From: Akkermansia muciniphila | GTDB taxonomy: Bacteria; Verrucomicrobiota; Verrucomicrobiia; Verrucomicrobiales; DEV007 | Reading direction: 5' to 3' | Assembly (NCBI GenBank): GCA_945883495.1 | Contig: CAMCXS010000007.1 | Location: forward strand, 62,001-126,000 | Length of the DNA stretch: 64,000 nt | Translations under genes and position numbers: made by a program | The notes under the pieces: model-generated | Database searches by the model: none | Told to the model about the DNA's origin: nothing | What the model saw: only the letters and a program-made list of their open reading frames with translations | In this document: piece by piece, positions 61,109-64,000 of the stretch | Layout of the letters: each line of letters begins with the position of its first letter | Position numbering within the stretch: the stretch's first letter is position 1

Positions 61109-62575
61109 GTGACCGAGCGGTTGACAGAAGATTTCATGGATTTGGCGAAACTCACTTTGGTGGAAATCCGGAACGCGATCCGGAAGGGAAAAGCGACGTC
61201 CGTCGATGCGGTCGAAGCGATCCGCGACGCGGTGGAGAAGCGGGATGAACGGGTTAAGGGGTATGTGGCCCTTGATTTTGAGACGGCGCTGGACCAAGCA
61301 CGCAAGGCGGACCCGAAATTGCCCTTGGGAGGCGTGCCGATCGCGATCAAAGACTTGATCAACGTCCAGGACCAGCCTTGCTCCTGCGGCTCCAAAATGC
61401 TGGCGGGGACCTATCGCTCGCCCTACGATGCCACCGTGATTCGCAAACTTCGCGAAGCCGGGGCCATCCCCTTGGGGCGGACCAACATGGACGAGTTCGC
61501 GATGGGATCCTCCACGGAGAACTCGGGGATTCAACTCACGCGCAATCCCTGGAATTTGGATCGTTCCCCGGGCGGCTCCAGTGGCGGCGCCGCGGCGGTG
61601 ATTGCTGCGGACACGGCGTTTGCATCGCTAGGATCGGACACCGGGGGCTCGATCCGCCAACCGGCCTCGTTTTGTGGAACGGTCGGGTTGAAGCCGACCT
61701 ACGGCCGCGTTTCTCGCTACGGGGTGGTGGCCTTCGCCTCCTCGCTCGATCAGATTGGGCCGATCACCAAGACGGTCGAGGACTCTGCTCTCCTGCTGAG
61801 TGTCATCGCCGGGTTGGACCCCAAAGATTCGACCACCCTGAACGCCCCAGTCCCGGATTATGCGAAGGGGCTCAAGGGGAACGTAAAGGGGCTTCGGGTC
61901 GGGCTGCCGAAGGAGTACTTCATCGACGGCACATCGGCGGGTGTTCGTTCTTCGGTCGATGCCGCCATTCGCAAATTGGAGGAACTCGGGGCCGAGCTTG
62001 TCGAGGTGTCGCTGCCTCACACCGAACCGGCGGTGGCGGTTTATTACATTTTGGCAACGGCCGAGGCGTCGGCCAACTTGGCGCGATTCGACGGAGTGCG
62101 GTACGGACACCGGGCGGAAACGATCCATGATTTGGGCGAGCACTACCGAAAGAGCCGATCCGAAGGATTCGGTGCGGAAGTGAAACGACGGATCATCTTG
62201 GGGACCTACGTTCTCAGTTCCGGTTATCACGATCAGTATTACACCCGAGCCCAGCAAGTGCGGACCCTGATCCGGCGGGACTTTGAAGACGTCTTCGCTA
62301 AGGTCGATGTGATCGCCTCTCCGGCCTCGCCGACGACCGCATTTCAAATCGGCGAACTGACGAACGATCCGCTGCACATGTACTTGGCGGACGTGTTCAC
62401 GATCGCGGCGAACTTAGGGGGGATCTGCGGGATCAGCGTTCCCTGCGGATTTTCCGAGGGGATGCCGGTGGGCCTGCAGCTTCTCGGCCCGTCCTTGGGG
62501 GAACAAGTGGTGTTGCAGGTCGCGCACGCCTACGAGCAAGCCACGGAATGGCACAAGCAGCGGCCGGCGTGGTGA
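61109..62575 (+). CDS. gatA: Asp-tRNA(Asn)/Glu-tRNA(Gln) amidotransferase subunit A
   Basis: 488 residues from the GTG at 61109; an ATG at 61136 (MDLAKLTLVE) is a plausible alternative and matches the usual N-terminus. It is the glutaminase/amidase subunit. The Ser-cisSer-Lys triad is visible: Lys in VPIAIKDLIN, cis-Ser in SPGGSSGGAAA and the nucleophile in SDTGGSIRQPAS. GLKPTYGRVSRYGVVAFASS and the C-terminal GISVPCGFSEGMPVGLQLLG are diagnostic for GatA. Directly follows gatC, so both depend on the same promoter. There is no obvious terminator after the stop. Confidence 0.97.
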   Translation: MTERLTEDFMDLAKLTLVEIRNAIRKGKATSVDAVEAIRDAVEKRDERVKGYVALDFETALDQARKADPKLPLGGVPIAIKDLINVQDQPCSCGSKMLAGTYRSPYDATVIRKLREAGAIPLGRTNMDEFAMGSSTENSGIQLTRNPWNLDRSPGGSSGGAAAVIAADTAFASLGSDTGGSIRQPASFCGTVGLKPTYGRVSRYGVVAFASSLDQIGPITKTVEDSALLLSVIAGLDPKDSTTLNAPVPDYAKGLKGNVKGLRVGLPKEYFIDGTSAGVRSSVDAAIRKLEELGAELVEVSLPHTEPAVAVYYILATAEASANLARFDGVRYGHRAETIHDLGEHYRKSRSEGFGAEVKRRIILGTYVLSSGYHDQYYTRAQQVRTLIRRDFEDVFAKVDVIASPASPTTAFQIGELTNDPLHMYLADVFTIAANLGGICGISVPCGFSEGMPVGLQLLGPSLGEQVVLQVAHAYEQATEWHKQRPAW

Positions 62576-63003
62576 CGAAATCGCCGTCTTCGCACAAGGC
62601 CAAACCCTTCCCATTGCTTGGCCAACGCCGGTGCTGGTGCCCGCCGCCGTGGTCAGGTTGGCGGTGATTTGATCCTTGGGAAGGGCGCGGGCATCTCCGT
62701 GTGACCTCGCTTCGCTTGGGGGCATTTGGCAGGGAAGCGATATCGTGTCCGGAGAGCGAAGGCCGGAATGCCAACAGGAGGAGGCGGTTTGCCGAGTTGG
62801 AGAGGCAGTTTGCCAAGTTGGAGAGGCGATCTGTTGAGCCGGAGAAACCGGAACGATCTCTCCTTTCGTCCAATTTCAGGACGGGGCTCTGCGGTCGGGG
62901 GCCCCAGGGCTGCGGTCGCTAGAAGCTCCCTGTGCCTTCCTATCCCGGGCAATGGGCGAGCCCCGCTTGGAATCAGCGGACCGGTCTGTTCTCCGGAGGG
63001 TAG
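62576..63003. other. Intergenic region without supported gene
   Basis: 428 nt between gatA and the convergent gene at the right edge. It contains a 21-nt repeat (separate entry) and short ORFs in low-complexity sequence on both strands, none with a credible start or conserved composition. I see no clear terminator, promoter or RNA gene here. Confidence 0.6.
62781..62843. repeat. Three tandem 21-nt repeats
   Basis: Units start at 62781, 62802 and 62823 with GAGGCGG, GAGGCAG and GAGGCGA, the first two sharing most of TTTGCCGAGTTGGA. Like the 42-nt arrays, the unit is a multiple of 21 and the block lies downstream of a minus-strand gene, but the sequence is different. Confidence 0.6.
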
Positions 63004-64000
63004 TTAACGGGCAAAGCGGACGACGTCGCTTTGAGTGCCGTCGATGAAAGTCAGTTGGACCGTGACGAACTTGGTGGGTCCGGGCACTGCGATGTAGATG
63101 CTGACGTCCTCCGTGATGGGGGCGATGCCAGGTTTGTCGTAGGCAGGGAAGGCATAGGCTGTCTCCGGGGTCTCCTTGTCCACGCCGTATTTGATCTCCT
63201 TGAGGACGCCGCGATGGCTGAGGAGGTGACTAAAGTAGAGCAGGAGCTTGCCGTCCCACTCCCGGAACGAAACCCAGCTGGTGGAAGTCATTCCCAAGAT
63301 GTATTTGCTTTCCGAAAGGCTGGACGCGTCCGGATCAAAGGGGATGGTGAATGGGCCCATCTCTTGTCCGCTGGCGTTGAGGTATTTGACCAGAATTTCG
63401 CTCGAAGGGGTTTTGTCGGGGAGATTGAGCACCAGGTTGGGCATCGGCGCGCCGGTGCGTGGATCTCGCGCCGGGCTGGCGCCGGTCGATTTGAATTCCG
63501 TCATTCCTGGACCTTTCCAGAACACTTCGCGGGCTGCTTCCGCGATGCTGATCGTTCCCATCCAACCGCCGTTCGTGGCCATCCAGCGGAGCTCCACGGG
63601 GTTGGCGAGCACGGCATCATTCACGGTGGCGGCGATCGCGGCGAGGCGGCTTTCCGCATCCTGCTGCCATCCGGAAACGAGAGAGCGGTCGATGATCCAA
63701 CGCAGCAGTTTTCCGTCACTATGGAGTTTGAGGAATGACTCCAAGGCGGCGCGTTCCTGCCGTTTGTCGTCGAGGCTTTGGGTGCCGAGACGGGCGGCGG
63801 AGTATTCCTCGCTCAAGTGGTAGTAGGCGGGCGCGAAGTCTGGATGCGCGGCTAAAAAGTCACGAAGCTTGGTGATGCGCTGTCCGGGCTCCGCCAAGAG
63901 GATCGAAGCGTAGGTGGGAACGATCGATTTCGCTTTCTGGACGATGAGGGCATACGTCTCCCGAGCCCCGGCGCGGCCCTCTTGAAGTTTGAGGAAATCG
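63004..64000 (-). CDS. Uncharacterised protein with TPR-like N-terminal part, 5' end outside window
   Basis: The minus-strand frame is open from the right edge to the stop at 63004 (332 codons visible), so the true start is beyond 64000; a TTG at 63897 inside it is not the start. Residues at the right edge (KLQEGRAGARETYALIVQK, PDFAPAYYHLSEEYSAARLG) look like tetratricopeptide helices. The rest contains VFWKGPGMTEFKSTG, NLVLNLPDKTPSSEILVKYL, SESKYILGMTSTSWVSF and a final beta-strand pair TVQLTFIDGTQSDVVRF. I do not recognise the family; beta-rich C-terminal part suggests an exported or surface protein, but the signal region is not visible. Confidence 0.8.
   Translation of the reverse strand, partial: DFLKLQEGRAGARETYALIVQKAKSIVPTYASILLAEPGQRITKLRDFLAAHPDFAPAYYHLSEEYSAARLGTQSLDDKRQERAALESFLKLHSDGKLLRWIIDRSLVSGWQQDAESRLAAIAATVNDAVLANPVELRWMATNGGWMGTISIAEAAREVFWKGPGMTEFKSTGASPARDPRTGAPMPNLVLNLPDKTPSSEILVKYLNASGQEMGPFTIPFDPDASSLSESKYILGMTSTSWVSFREWDGKLLLYFSHLLSHRGVLKEIKYGVDKETPETAYAFPAYDKPGIAPITEDVSIYIAVPGPTKFVTVQLTFIDGTQSDVVRFAR

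Noticed and set aside
62600-62690. Minus-strand stretch reading ITANLTTAAGTSTG, like a fragment of the giant PATR protein
   Set aside because: Only about 14 residues; too short to distinguish a remnant from chance in GC-rich DNA.

Overview
The window looks like chromosomal DNA of a GC-rich bacterium of the PVC group, most probably Verrucomicrobiota. The inference rests on gene content: a giant autotransporter-associated beta-strand repeat (PATR) protein, two large PVC-type propeller proteins (one with a C-terminal haem site, one with a cupredoxin), Tat-exported Gfo/Idh/MocA and TIM-barrel sugar enzymes, bactofilins and a thioester alpha-2-macroglobulin. I saw no rRNA, tRNA, CRISPR or phage genes.

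Layout. 1-24208 (minus) is the N-terminal 8,069 codons of one giant secreted repeat protein that runs off the left edge. 24380-30536 (minus) is an operon-like run: GH63-like glucosidase, family II pyrophosphatase with CBS/DRTGG insert, a sugar isomerase/epimerase TIM barrel without a conventional start codon at its homologous N-terminus, and an SDR dehydrogenase. 30.6-33.8 kb is an accessory island: an unknown helical protein, an IS200/RAYT-type transposase inside composite REP-like palindrome units of 247 nt, and two paralogous 42-nt tandem arrays, each starting right after the stop codon of a minus-strand gene. 33803-36830 (minus) holds a small exported protein and an overlapping TIM-barrel/Gfo-Idh-MocA pair. 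36945-43868 (plus) holds a GDSL-PVC-cupredoxin protein, a five-helix membrane protein and a PVC-HEAT-cytochrome c protein, plausibly serving periplasmic carbohydrate breakdown together with the Tat enzymes. A 2,011-residue alpha-2-macroglobulin (minus) converges on them through a shared terminator.

The right part is largely core metabolism: hom-thrC-lysC (threonine/lysine branch of the aspartate pathway, with an internal ribosome site in lysC for a regulatory-only subunit), a one-helix small protein, hisI (minus), a lipoamide-dehydrogenase-like flavoprotein, a bactofilin followed by a bactofilin carrying two zinc ribbons, a long U32 protein (RlhA-like), gatC and gatA, and a truncated minus-strand gene at the right edge.

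The most distinctive points are the giant protein with its 1,030-1,183-residue super-repeats, the RAYT/REP block bracketed by paired 42-nt arrays in 3' regions, the zinc-ribbon bactofilin, and two promoters whose predicted start sites fall on the start codons of bactofilin and gatC. All functions are inferred from sequence motifs read by eye; no database search was run.
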